NCBI GenBank assembly: GCA_036265005.1
Contig: DATAPW010000359.1
Location: forward strand, 62,001 to 126,000
Source of the DNA: JAMXLO01 sp036265005
GTDB taxonomy: Bacteria; Pseudomonadota; Alphaproteobacteria; Acetobacterales; Acetobacteraceae
DNA: 64,000 nt
Direction: 5' to 3'
The translations under genes and the position numbers were made by a program. Below are positions 51,905-60,096 of this stretch, piece after piece (the first letter of the stretch is position 1; each line of letters opens with the position of its first letter). Under the pieces are notes generated by a model. It ran no database searches. It was not told the DNA's origin and saw only the letters and a program-made list of their open reading frames with translations.

Positions 51905-52642
51905 CTACTTCGCGCCGCGCGCCGTTGCCACCGCCTTGGTCAATTCCGCCGTATCGACCGCGCCGGGGATCATCTCGCCCCCGATCACCAGCGCCGGCGT
52001 GCCCTCGATGCCGATGGCGTGCGCCAGCACCAGGTTCGCCTTGATCCGTGTGGCGATCGCCGGATCGTCCATGTCGTGCTCCAGACGCTTCCAGTCGAGG
52101 CCGAGTTTCTGCGCGGTCTCCTGGATCATTGCCTTGGTGGTGTCCGGTGGCGCCGCCATGATGGCATCGCGCAGCTTCTCGTAGCCGCCCTGCTTCTGCG
52201 CCGCCAGCAGCGCCTTGGAGCCAAGCACGCTGGCCGGTCCCAGGATCGGCAGGTCCTTGTAGACCAGCCGCACCCCGTGATCGCGGGCCAGCAGTTCCGC
52301 CATCGTCGGCTCGAGCCTGCGGCAGTACGGGCACCGCGTGTCGAAGAACTCGACAATGGTCACATCGCCCCTGGGGTTGCCGCCGACCGGATCGGCCGCA
52401 TCGATCAGCGTGTCCTTCGCCGCGGCGAGCGCCGCGCGCGAGGCAACCTGCTGCCGGTCTCCGTCGTCCGCCTGCATCGCGGTGACCGCATCGCGCAGGA
52501 TCGACGGATCCTGCTTCAGGGCGTCGCGCAGGATCTGGACGATCTCGGCGCGCTGCGCCGGGGTGAATTCGGCGGCCTGGGCAGCGATGAGCGGCAGGCA
52601 CGCGGCGATGCAGAACGCCAGGGGGCGGAGGATACGGATCAT
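51905..52642 (-). CDS. DsbA-family thiol-disulfide oxidoreductase, exported
   Basis: This 245-residue periplasmic thioredoxin-fold protein has a signal peptide (cleavage near AAQAAEF), then the CXXC active site Cys104-Pro-Tyr-Cys107 in DTRCPYCRRL. The cis-Pro segment is EGTPALVIGG. An N-terminal helical extension of about 70 residues (QRAEIVQILRDALKQDPSILRDAV) precedes the thioredoxin fold, typical of the alphaproteobacterial DsbA/Com1-like proteins. It forms or reshuffles disulfides in exported proteins. It is divergent from the GGT-like lipoprotein gene. Confidence 0.92.
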   Translation of the reverse strand: MIRILRPLAFCIAACLPLIAAQAAEFTPAQRAEIVQILRDALKQDPSILRDAVTAMQADDGDRQQVASRAALAAAKDTLIDAADPVGGNPRGDVTIVEFFDTRCPYCRRLEPTMAELLARDHGVRLVYKDLPILGPASVLGSKALLAAQKQGGYEKLRDAIMAAPPDTTKAMIQETAQKLGLDWKRLEHDMDDPAIATRIKANLVLAHAIGIEGTPALVIGGEMIPGAVDTAELTKAVATARGAK

Positions 52643-52803
52643 GGGCCGGTTTCTTGCCCCGTGACGGCGCGGTAAGCAAGCAAGGAAGCGAGGCCACCGT
52701 GGTTGCCGCTGCTGCCGAAGGCGTCTATGGCACGGTCCCTCACCCCCATGGCGCGGGTCGGCCCGGAGTCGGAGCCACCGCCGGAAGCAAGGAGCGGTCG
52801 AAG

Positions 52804-54258
52804 GTGCGGAGCAGCTTGGCGAGCCGATCAGCGTGGCTGCGCGCCATTGTCACACTGGCCTTCGCCCTCACCGTGTCCGGCTGCGACGCCGTCTCGGGCG
52901 TGTCCGACAAGGTGTTCGGCCCGAGCGGCCCGTCCGAGGGGCAGCAAGGCTTCGTCCAGGGCTATCTGGGCGGCGCGGTGGCCGATGACCCCAGGGCGAC
53001 CCTGGTGGCGCGCGACATTCTGTCGGCCGGCGGCAATGCGGCCGATGCGGCCGTGGCGCTGGGCTTCGCGCTGTCCGTCACGCTGCCCTCGCGTGCCGGC
53101 CTGGGCGGCGGCGGCGCCTGCCTCGCCTACGCCGCCGACAAGAAATCGGCGAACAACGGCGTACCGGAGGCCGTGCTGTTCACCCCCCTCGCCCCCAGCA
53201 GCCTCGGCCCGAATGCCGATCGCCCGGCGGCCGTGCCGATGCTCGCGCGCGGCATGTACCTGCTGCACGCCCGCTACGGCCACCTGCCGTTCGAGAGCCT
53301 GATCGTCCCGGCCGAACAAATGGCGCGCTTCGGCACGCCGGCGTCGCGGTCGCTGGTGCGCGATCTTCGCCTGGTTGCCGGCCCGCTGCTCGCCGATCCG
53401 AATGCGCGCACCGTGTTCTCGCAGAACGGCGCGCCGCTCACCGAGGGCCAGCAGCTGCTGCAGCCTGACCTGGGGGCGACGCTGGCGCAGCTTCGGGTGT
53501 CCGGGGTCGGCGACCTGTATACCGGCGCACTGGCGCGACGCGTCGAACAGGCATCGCCACTGGCCGGCGGCCCGATCGCACTGTCCGACCTGCGCGCGGC
53601 GTTGCCGCGGCTGGCACCGGCAATCGTGGTGCCCTACCGCCATGACAGCGTGGCGTTCCTGCCGCCGCCGGCCGACGGCGGCCTGGCCGCCGCTGCCGGG
53701 TTCACGGTGCTGGCGCGCGATCCCAATGCAATCGGGGTCGCGTCGTCACGCGCCCTCGCGGTGGCGGCACGCTGGCGGCAGGGCGGCGTCGACGGGCAGT
53801 CCCTGCTCACCGCGTCCGACCTGCATGAGGCGCCGTTGCCCCCCCTGCCCGCCTCGACCAGCTTTGTCACTTTGGATAAAGACGGCAACGCGGTGGCCTG
53901 CTCGCTGAGCATGGACAACCTGTTCGGCACAGGTCGCGTACTGCCAGGGCTGGGCTTCCTGCTCGCCGCCTCGCCCAACGCCGTGCCGACGCCGCTGTAC
54001 GCGGCAGCCCTGGCGTGGAACGAAAACACCCACGCATTCCGCGCCGAGGTCGCCGGTTCCGGCCAGGAGGGCGCGCCGATCGCGGTCGCCGTCGGGATGC
54101 TGAACGCGCTCCGCACCAACCGGCCGATGTCGGCCGCCGTGCCGGAGCCGGGACGCGCCAATGTGATCGAATGCAACAGCTACCTGCCCGGCGAGAACGG
54201 CTCCTGCGCCATGGCGGTCGATCCGCGCGAGGCAGGCCTGGCGGCCGGCGGCAGCTAG
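52804..54258 (+). CDS. Gamma-glutamyltransferase-like lipoprotein (active site altered)
   Basis: This 484-residue protein has a lipoprotein signal (LTVSGC, Cys27) followed by a gamma-glutamyltranspeptidase-like Ntn-hydrolase domain. The family regions GGNAADAAVALGFALSVTLPSRAGLGGGGACLAY and LDKDGNAVACSLSMDNLFGTGRVLPGLGFLL are clear. At the position of the autocatalytic Thr (E. coli Thr391, in QTTHYSVVDKDG) the sequence is ASTSFVTLDKDG, so Ser351 takes its place, or Thr352 if shifted by one. The usual lid and Ser-Ser oxyanion region is also unlike the enzyme. It may therefore be inactive or have another activity. The GTG at 52804 has GGAG at 9 bases. Confidence 0.8.
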   Translation: MRSSLASRSAWLRAIVTLAFALTVSGCDAVSGVSDKVFGPSGPSEGQQGFVQGYLGGAVADDPRATLVARDILSAGGNAADAAVALGFALSVTLPSRAGLGGGGACLAYAADKKSANNGVPEAVLFTPLAPSSLGPNADRPAAVPMLARGMYLLHARYGHLPFESLIVPAEQMARFGTPASRSLVRDLRLVAGPLLADPNARTVFSQNGAPLTEGQQLLQPDLGATLAQLRVSGVGDLYTGALARRVEQASPLAGGPIALSDLRAALPRLAPAIVVPYRHDSVAFLPPPADGGLAAAAGFTVLARDPNAIGVASSRALAVAARWRQGGVDGQSLLTASDLHEAPLPPLPASTSFVTLDKDGNAVACSLSMDNLFGTGRVLPGLGFLLAASPNAVPTPLYAAALAWNENTHAFRAEVAGSGQEGAPIAVAVGMLNALRTNRPMSAAVPEPGRANVIECNSYLPGENGSCAMAVDPREAGLAAGGS

Positions 54259-54293
54259 GTTTTCTCCCAGTACCATTGGAAGGTCGTGGCCGA

Positions 54294-54632
54294 ATGAGCG
54301 CAGTCAGGTTTACCAGGCGATGCACCGTGCTGGCGGGTGTTGCGGTGCTGTATGGCGCCACCGCCTGGGCACAGAGCGCGCCGCCGCCCCAGCCAACGCC
54401 GACGAGTGCCGGGCCAGGCCGGATCATCTGCCAGTCGGCCGCGAAATGTGTGCTCGGTATCGGAACGCCGCCGAGCATCAGCTACAAGATCGATGCCTCG
54501 GCGCTGCCGGCGGCGGACAAGGACCGGCTGGTCAAGCAATGCACCGCCAAGGCCGCACCCTGCGTCGCGACGGTGACCGGTGCCGACAGCAAGACCGGCG
54601 TCAAGGCGGCGACCATCAAGTTCTACAACTGA
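54294..54632 (+). CDS. Small exported protein of unknown function
   Basis: This 112-residue protein has a signal peptide (Arg-rich start, hydrophobic core LAGVAVLYGATAWAQ) and a Pro-rich mature N-terminus. Four cysteines in the mature part (ICQSAAKCVLGIG; KQCTAKAAPCVATVTG) could form two disulfides, a job for the nearby DsbA-like protein. It follows the GGT-like gene by 35 bp and ends 10 bp before an aminotransferase gene, so it lies in a likely operon. Family unknown. Confidence 0.75.
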   Translation: MSAVRFTRRCTVLAGVAVLYGATAWAQSAPPPQPTPTSAGPGRIICQSAAKCVLGIGTPPSISYKIDASALPAADKDRLVKQCTAKAAPCVATVTGADSKTGVKAATIKFYN

Positions 54633-54642
54633 TCGGCGTGCC

Positions 54643-55800
54643 ATGCTGAAAATCGGCCGCGGAGCAACGGCGCCACCATTCATCGTGATGGACGTGATCG
54701 CCGCGGCCAACGCGCGGCAGGCGGCTCTGCCGATTGGTGCGCCGCCGGTGATCCGCATGGAGGTGGGCCAGCCGGGAACCGGCGCGCCGGCCGGCGCGGT
54801 CGCCGCGGCGGTGGCCGCGCTGCATTCCGGCAACGCGCTGGGCTACACCGAGGCGTTCGGCCGGCGCTCGCTGCGCGAACGGATCGTGGCGCATTACCGC
54901 GACTGGTATGGGCTGGATGTGCCGATCGAGCGCGTGGCGGTGACGGTCGGCGCGTCGGGGGCGTTTCCGCTGGCCTTCCTCGCGGCGTTCAATCCCGGCG
55001 ACCGGGTGGCGTTGGTGTCGCCGTTCTATCCGCCCTACGTCAACATCCTCACCGCGCTGGGGATGCAGCCGATGATCCTTGAAGCCGGCGCGGACACCCG
55101 ATTCCAGCCGAGTGTCGCGATGCTGGAGAAGCTCGATCCGCCGCCGGATGGGCTGATCGTGGCGAGCCCCTGCAATCCCGCCGGCACGATGCTGCACCCC
55201 GACGAACTGGCCGCCATCGCCGCGTGGTGCGACGCTGCGGGCGTGCGGCTGATCAGCGATGAGATCTACCACGGCCTGAACTACGACAGTCCGATCGCCA
55301 CCGCCTCCAGCCTCAGCCCGCATGCCGTGGTGGTGAACAGCTTCTCGAAGTATTTCTCGATGACCGGCTGGCGGATAGGCTGGATGGTACTGCCCGACGA
55401 TCTGACGCGGCCGGTCGAACGGCTGGCGCAGAACTTCTTCATCAGCGCGCCCCACACTTCGCAGATAACGGCCGAGGCGGCGTTCGACTGCCACGCCGAG
55501 CTGCAGGAGAATGTCGCCCGGTATCGGCGATCCCGCGACCACCTGTTGCGGACATTGCCGGAAGCCGGCTTTACCCACCTGTCACCCGCCGACGGCGCAT
55601 TCTATCTGTTCGCCGACATAAGCGACCGGTCGAACGACAGCGCGGCATTCTGCGCCCGCATGCTGGCGGAAGTGGGGATCGCGGCGACACCCGGTATGGA
55701 CTTCGACCGCGCGCGAGGCGATCGGTTCGTCCGGCTCTCCTACTGCGGCGCAGAGGCAGATATGCGCGAGGCCGCTGAACGCCTGAAGGGCTGGCGGTAA
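54643..55800 (+). CDS. Class I/II PLP-dependent aminotransferase
   Basis: This 385-residue fold-type I enzyme transfers amino groups using PLP. The PLP Lys is Lys236 in VNSFSKYFSMTGWRIGW; Asp206 (ISDEIYHGLNYD) contacts the pyridine nitrogen, and Arg244 and Asn178 (SPCNPAG) contribute to cofactor or substrate binding. The N-terminal part (EVGQPGTGAPAGAVAAAVAAL; YTEAFGRRSLRERI) matches the AspC-like branch. The start is ATG 54643, 10 bp after the small exported protein gene. Substrate unclear. Confidence 0.94.
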   Translation: MLKIGRGATAPPFIVMDVIAAANARQAALPIGAPPVIRMEVGQPGTGAPAGAVAAAVAALHSGNALGYTEAFGRRSLRERIVAHYRDWYGLDVPIERVAVTVGASGAFPLAFLAAFNPGDRVALVSPFYPPYVNILTALGMQPMILEAGADTRFQPSVAMLEKLDPPPDGLIVASPCNPAGTMLHPDELAAIAAWCDAAGVRLISDEIYHGLNYDSPIATASSLSPHAVVVNSFSKYFSMTGWRIGWMVLPDDLTRPVERLAQNFFISAPHTSQITAEAAFDCHAELQENVARYRRSRDHLLRTLPEAGFTHLSPADGAFYLFADISDRSNDSAAFCARMLAEVGIAATPGMDFDRARGDRFVRLSYCGAEADMREAAERLKGWR

Positions 55801-55863
55801 CGCAGCCGGCCCTGTCGGAGCCGCGGGCCAAACGGCGTCGCAAAGCCACCGGCACCGGAGCCG

Positions 55864-56481
55864 CTAATGTTGCGGAAATTGATAGGGCTGCGCTACCGGC
55901 GGAAGCATATACACCTTCCGCATTCCGACTAACTTCTGGTTGATCTCCTGCCTGCCATTCGCTGCCGCTTGATGGACCTCGCCGCTGCACTCCGGCACTT
56001 TCAAGTACGGCGCCGGGTCAACCGGCTTTCCCGCCATGTCCATCTCGAAATACAAATGGGCACCCAGCGTGACACCGGTGTGCCCCACTACGCCGAGCTT
56101 CTCGCCTGCCGCGACGCTGCGCTTACCATCGGCGAACGCCGGCGTGACCATTCCGAAATGGCTGTAGATGCCCAGAAAGCCGTCATGCTGGACCAGCATT
56201 TCGAGACCACCCGGACCCTTGTTCTGAATGCGGATCACCGTGCCAGGGGCGGTTGCCAAAACCGGTGCACCGTCCGGTGCCGGCAGATCAACCCCATAGT
56301 GGTAGGAGCCGGCCTGCGGCTGGTTTGGCAGCACACGAGGGCCGAATGGCGATGAGATGCAGGCCGACCCGACCGGTGGCAAGAGCACTGGTCCGTGTTG
56401 CAATTCCCCCGATGCGTCGCCCTGCCATAGCAGAACGGCGGCGCATGCGGTTGCCATCATGCCGATTGTGCGCACCCTCAT
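55864..56481 (-). CDS. LytM (M23)-family protein with an altered zinc ligand
   Basis: This 205-residue exported protein has a signal peptide and a LytM domain of the M23 endopeptidase type. The HxxxD motif is intact (YHYGVDLPAPDG), as are LVQHDGFLGIYSHFG and GEKLGVVGHTG. In the HxH motif, usually HLHFE, the second His is Tyr (HLYFEM), read as CAT-TTG-TAT. That His is a zinc ligand in active M23 peptidases, so this protein may be inactive and act like the amidase activators EnvC or NlpD. The ATG is at 56481; it converges on the aminotransferase gene and is divergent from the gene at 56732, 250 bp away. Confidence 0.86.
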   Translation of the reverse strand: MRVRTIGMMATACAAVLLWQGDASGELQHGPVLLPPVGSACISSPFGPRVLPNQPQAGSYHYGVDLPAPDGAPVLATAPGTVIRIQNKGPGGLEMLVQHDGFLGIYSHFGMVTPAFADGKRSVAAGEKLGVVGHTGVTLGAHLYFEMDMAGKPVDPAPYLKVPECSGEVHQAAANGRQEINQKLVGMRKVYMLPPVAQPYQFPQH

Positions 56482-56731
56482 AGCAGCCAACGTACCACGC
56501 CGTACGAGCCCCAGCCAAAGCCCCACGTACCGACGTGCCCGCTGGCCTTCCCGCCGAGCCGCCGCCATCGATGACCATCACCGTATCATCGGCGAGGCGA
56601 CCGCACGAGCGATCGGGGCTGTGCCCAACACCGTGCGCAGGCCAGCACAGGTTTGCAGGTGAGACCGGGTTCACTGCGGACAACCCGGCAGATCGGTAGC
56701 ATAGTTCGCATCCAGGCGTGCGGGGGGAACG

Positions 56732-57289
56732 ATGCACGACCAGCGAAATCGGCGTACCGCCGGACCAATCGAATGGACCGCGACCGTGCTGTGGCTCGCC
56801 ACCGCATCGGTGGCGTGGGCGCAGCCGTCGCCGGCCTGCGATCCGGCATCGGAGCCGATCTGTCGGACCGTCGCCCAGCCCGAGTTCCTGTCGGCCTATC
56901 GCGCCGCCTACGCACAGACGACCGATCCGGCCGATGCGGTGGATGACGTGCGCGACAACTTCCGGCGCGCGATGCTGGGCGCCGGCCAGGCTGGCCCGGC
57001 CGCCGTCGGGCGGCAGATCGATGCCATCCTCGATGACGCCCTGGTCCGAACGCAGCAGCATATGTGCGGCGGGGCCGCCACGTCGGCCGGACAATCGCCG
57101 ACGGCCCTGGCGGCAGGGTTGGCGATGGCCGCCGAAGCGCGCGGAACGCGGCTCGGCGCCACCACCCTCGGCGCGATGACCGGCACTGCGCTGGGCGCCA
57201 CGCGGGCGCGCGGCGCGGCGTGCCTCTGTGCCGCGCACAACTTCAGCGCCATCCGCGACGCATGCGCATCCAGTTCCGCGTCACGCTGA
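56732..57289 (+). CDS. Exported protein of unknown function, first gene of a secreted cassette
   Basis: This 185-residue protein has an N-terminal signal or anchor segment (WTATVLWLATASVAWAQ, cleavage likely near AWAQP), then a helical, Cys-containing domain (CDPASEPICRTVAQPEFLSAYRAAYAQ). The C-terminal part is Ala/Gly/Thr-rich (ALAAGLAMAAEARGTRLGATTLGAM). Six cysteines occur in the mature part. I do not recognise the family. Its end overlaps the start of the pentapeptide-repeat gene by 28 bp, implying cotranscription. Confidence 0.7.
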   Translation: MHDQRNRRTAGPIEWTATVLWLATASVAWAQPSPACDPASEPICRTVAQPEFLSAYRAAYAQTTDPADAVDDVRDNFRRAMLGAGQAGPAAVGRQIDAILDDALVRTQQHMCGGAATSAGQSPTALAAGLAMAAEARGTRLGATTLGAMTGTALGATRARGAACLCAAHNFSAIRDACASSSASR

Positions 57290-58917
57290 TTTTCGCACTC
57301 TGCGCGCTGGCGCCGAGCGCCTTCGCCATCGATACGCGCGTGCTGAGCGCCGCCGATGTCGTCGCCGAGATCGCCGCAACCGGCCGCATCGAGGGACCGG
57401 CAACGGTCGAGGATGATCTGGACCTGGGTCGCCTGAGCGAGGCTGCAGGCAAGTCCCCCGGCGGCATGGTGTTCAACGACGTCCGGTTTCGCGGCCGGCT
57501 TACCGGCGCGCCATCGGTTCACCTGAGGATCCAGGGCGGATCGGTCTGCCGCATCGAAGCGGACGGCCTGGCTTGGCCGCAGGCGGTCGATATCCGCGGC
57601 GCGACCATCGGTGCCGCGCGCTTCCGTTCGGCGCGGATGCGTGGCGCGTGGTCGTGTTTCGAGTGCGCGCTCTGCCGGACCAACTTCGAGGAGGTGCAAT
57701 TCGCCGACGAGGCCAGTTTCACCGGTACGCGCTTCGGTGCGGCGACCGATCCAGACCTGTGCCGCGAGTCGGCGCCAGCCGCCTGCGGCACCGCCAACTT
57801 CGCCGAGGCGTCGTTCGCTGCCACGGCGCGGTTCGATCGCGCCGCATTTCAGTCGCGCGCCAGCTTCGACGGAGCGGAATTCCGCGACGCCGCGCGTTTC
57901 GCACGCGCCTCAGCGACACAGGGCATGAGCGCCATCGGCACGCGGTTCCGGCGGGATGCCGAATATCGCGACTGCGTGCTGACCGACGCATATTTCGGGC
58001 CCGATACGCGTGCGTCCGGCCAGACGACATTCGAGGCGACCGAATTCACCGCGCGGGCGGATTTCCGTGGCTGCCGCTTCGCCGGAACCACGCACTTCGA
58101 TGCCGCGGTGTTTGCCGGCGACGCCTTGTTCACGCGGGCACGCTTCACCGGCCCGGATCTGTCGTTTCTCGGCGTGCTGGCGGCGCATGCCATCGATCTC
58201 CGCGCGGCGGGTCTTTCAGATCCGACGGCGCGGCTTGCGCTCGATGCCACCGCCGCCGACGCCATCCGGCTCGACTGGGACAGCGCCGGCGACGCCATTC
58301 TGCGGGCGCTCCCTGGGCTCCCTGCCGAACAGCGCGTTTCGACGCTCGACGCATTGTCCCGCACGCTCGACAGCCAGGGCGAAACCCGGGCCGGACTTCG
58401 CGTCGCGTTCGCAGCGAAGCAGGCACGGCGCGATCAGCAGGCCAGCATCTGCGGCGATGACAGCGTCGCCGGATGTGCGGCAGGCGAGGCCGAGTGGTGG
58501 CTATGGACCTGGCCCACTCGCAACGGCAGTGACCTCGCGTGGCCGCTCGCCGCACTCGGTCTGCTGTGGGGCATGGCGGCGCTGGTCGGACTGCCGCGCG
58601 GCCGCGTACTGGCGGTGCCTGGCGAACCGGCGGACGGCGGCGCGGCGTACCGCTGTGTGACGGCAGGGAGCATGCCCGACGGCACGTGGTGCCCGACCGG
58701 ACTGCAGCGTGCCGAGATGGCGATCGGCTTCGCCACGCGGCTGGTGTTCAAGCTCGGCCCGACGCAACTGCGCATGGCGGCGCCCACGGGCGGCACAGGC
58801 GTGGCCGCGACCAACCTGGCGCTGCGGCTGGCCTGGGTACTCGGCTGGGCGCTGTTGGGTCTCGTTGCGGCGGTGATCGCAGCCGCCTTCCCGGGACTGC
58901 GTGCCATCCTACCCTGA
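57262..58917 (+). CDS. Membrane-anchored pentapeptide-repeat protein, exported
   Basis: The 551-residue protein has a signal peptide (VTLIFALCALAPSAFA) and, from about residue 95 to 300, degenerate pentapeptide repeats of the A(D/N)F type. Examples are ANFAEASFAATARFDRAAF, ASFDGAEFRDAARFARA and ADFRGCRFAGTTHFDAAVF. These form a right-handed quadrilateral beta-helix in known structures. A helical linker and two transmembrane segments follow (about residues 427-446, LAWPLAALGLLWGMAALVGL, and near the C-terminus). Several Cys pairs lie in the repeats. The ATG is 57262, overlapping the preceding gene. The metalloprotease gene follows after 14 bp. Confidence 0.78.
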   Translation: MRIQFRVTLIFALCALAPSAFAIDTRVLSAADVVAEIAATGRIEGPATVEDDLDLGRLSEAAGKSPGGMVFNDVRFRGRLTGAPSVHLRIQGGSVCRIEADGLAWPQAVDIRGATIGAARFRSARMRGAWSCFECALCRTNFEEVQFADEASFTGTRFGAATDPDLCRESAPAACGTANFAEASFAATARFDRAAFQSRASFDGAEFRDAARFARASATQGMSAIGTRFRRDAEYRDCVLTDAYFGPDTRASGQTTFEATEFTARADFRGCRFAGTTHFDAAVFAGDALFTRARFTGPDLSFLGVLAAHAIDLRAAGLSDPTARLALDATAADAIRLDWDSAGDAILRALPGLPAEQRVSTLDALSRTLDSQGETRAGLRVAFAAKQARRDQQASICGDDSVAGCAAGEAEWWLWTWPTRNGSDLAWPLAALGLLWGMAALVGLPRGRVLAVPGEPADGGAAYRCVTAGSMPDGTWCPTGLQRAEMAIGFATRLVFKLGPTQLRMAAPTGGTGVAATNLALRLAWVLGWALLGLVAAVIAAAFPGLRAILP

Positions 58918-58931
58918 CACGGAGATCGACC

Positions 58932-60083
58932 ATGCCGTATTTGCCGATGCTCGCGCTGGCCGGACTGCTGGCGACGGCTGCCGTCGAAACGCTGTGCCCT
59001 CGGCTCGCCGCGGCACAGGATCCGGATGCGGTACGCGATCCCGCGGCCTACGTCAGCCATTTGCGGGAGCGTGGGCTGATTTCCCCGGCGTTGCAGCCAC
59101 AGCTCCAGGCGATCGCCAATGTCCTGGTCGCCAATGCGCGCACCTGGCCCGCCGCGCAGGTCAACGGGGCGTACGATCCCCGAGCGGTGAACATCTATCT
59201 GGTCGAGACCAAGGCATCCGGCACGATCGATCCGCGCGGGCTGACCGAACGGGCGCGCGGCACGCTGCTGGCGTTTCCGCGGGAGCGCCTGATCATCGGC
59301 GACGCCGGCTACCTGGCCGAGGTGAAGGCCGGGGCGGACATCTACTGGGAGGCTGTGCGACGGCGTGACGGCTCGGTGAAGACCTACGACGCCCTGGCGA
59401 TCGCCATGATCGAGGGTCCCGACCAGGCCGAGCGTTCGCGCAATGGCGCCAATGCCGACTGGCGCAGCGGCACCAACGAACTGTTCGAAGGCGCCGCAGC
59501 CTTCCTGCTGGCGCACGAGATGGGCCATCTCGCGCTTGGCCTGGATCCGGCGCTGGAGGGCTGGGTTGCGCGGCCGCGCGGCCTCGCCGGCGCTGATCGC
59601 GACCGCTTCTGGGCTTGCCCGAATCTGGTCGGCAGCAACGTCGATGGCACGCGCCAACAAGAGGCCCAGGCGGATGCCTATGCCGCGAAGCTGCTCGCCT
59701 CGATCCCGCATCCGTCGCCGCCGAAGCGGCTGCGCTACGAGCACGGCGCGCTGTTCCTGCGCAATGCCGAGATGGGCAAGGTGGTGGCGACGCTCATCGT
59801 GCTGTCGCCGCGCGGACAGATGCTGATGCAGCGGGCGGCGCTGCCGATGAACCCCGAGGTGATCCGCGGCATGGGCGAAACGCTCAGCCGCGACGAAGGG
59901 ATGATGGCGACAGTATTCCCGTCAACCCATCCGTCGCAGGCGGATCGTATGTTCGGCGTCTACGACGTGTTCGTGCTGACGCCGACGAGTGCGTATTACG
60001 GCGACCGGACCAGCCAGTCCGACAGCGCGATGTGGCAGATGGTGATCCAGCTCATGTGCTCATCGATCGCGCAGCCGCACTGA
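58932..60083 (+). CDS. Exported HExxH metalloprotease (M48-like)
   Basis: This 383-residue protein has a signal peptide (LALAGLLATAAVETLCPRLAAAQ) and a single zinc-metalloprotease site: HEMGH at 195-199 in AFLLAHEMGHLALG. A downstream ExxxD (Glu244 and Asp248 in QQEAQADAYAAKLL) is typical of gluzincins such as M48, where Glu is the third zinc ligand. No transmembrane segments other than the signal are seen. It follows the pentapeptide-repeat gene by 14 bp and has an ATG with GGAG upstream. Its substrate is unknown; the neighbouring exported proteins are candidates. Confidence 0.82.
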   Translation: MPYLPMLALAGLLATAAVETLCPRLAAAQDPDAVRDPAAYVSHLRERGLISPALQPQLQAIANVLVANARTWPAAQVNGAYDPRAVNIYLVETKASGTIDPRGLTERARGTLLAFPRERLIIGDAGYLAEVKAGADIYWEAVRRRDGSVKTYDALAIAMIEGPDQAERSRNGANADWRSGTNELFEGAAAFLLAHEMGHLALGLDPALEGWVARPRGLAGADRDRFWACPNLVGSNVDGTRQQEAQADAYAAKLLASIPHPSPPKRLRYEHGALFLRNAEMGKVVATLIVLSPRGQMLMQRAALPMNPEVIRGMGETLSRDEGMMATVFPSTHPSQADRMFGVYDVFVLTPTSAYYGDRTSQSDSAMWQMVIQLMCSSIAQPH

Positions 60084-60096
60084 GCCGCGCCACCCG

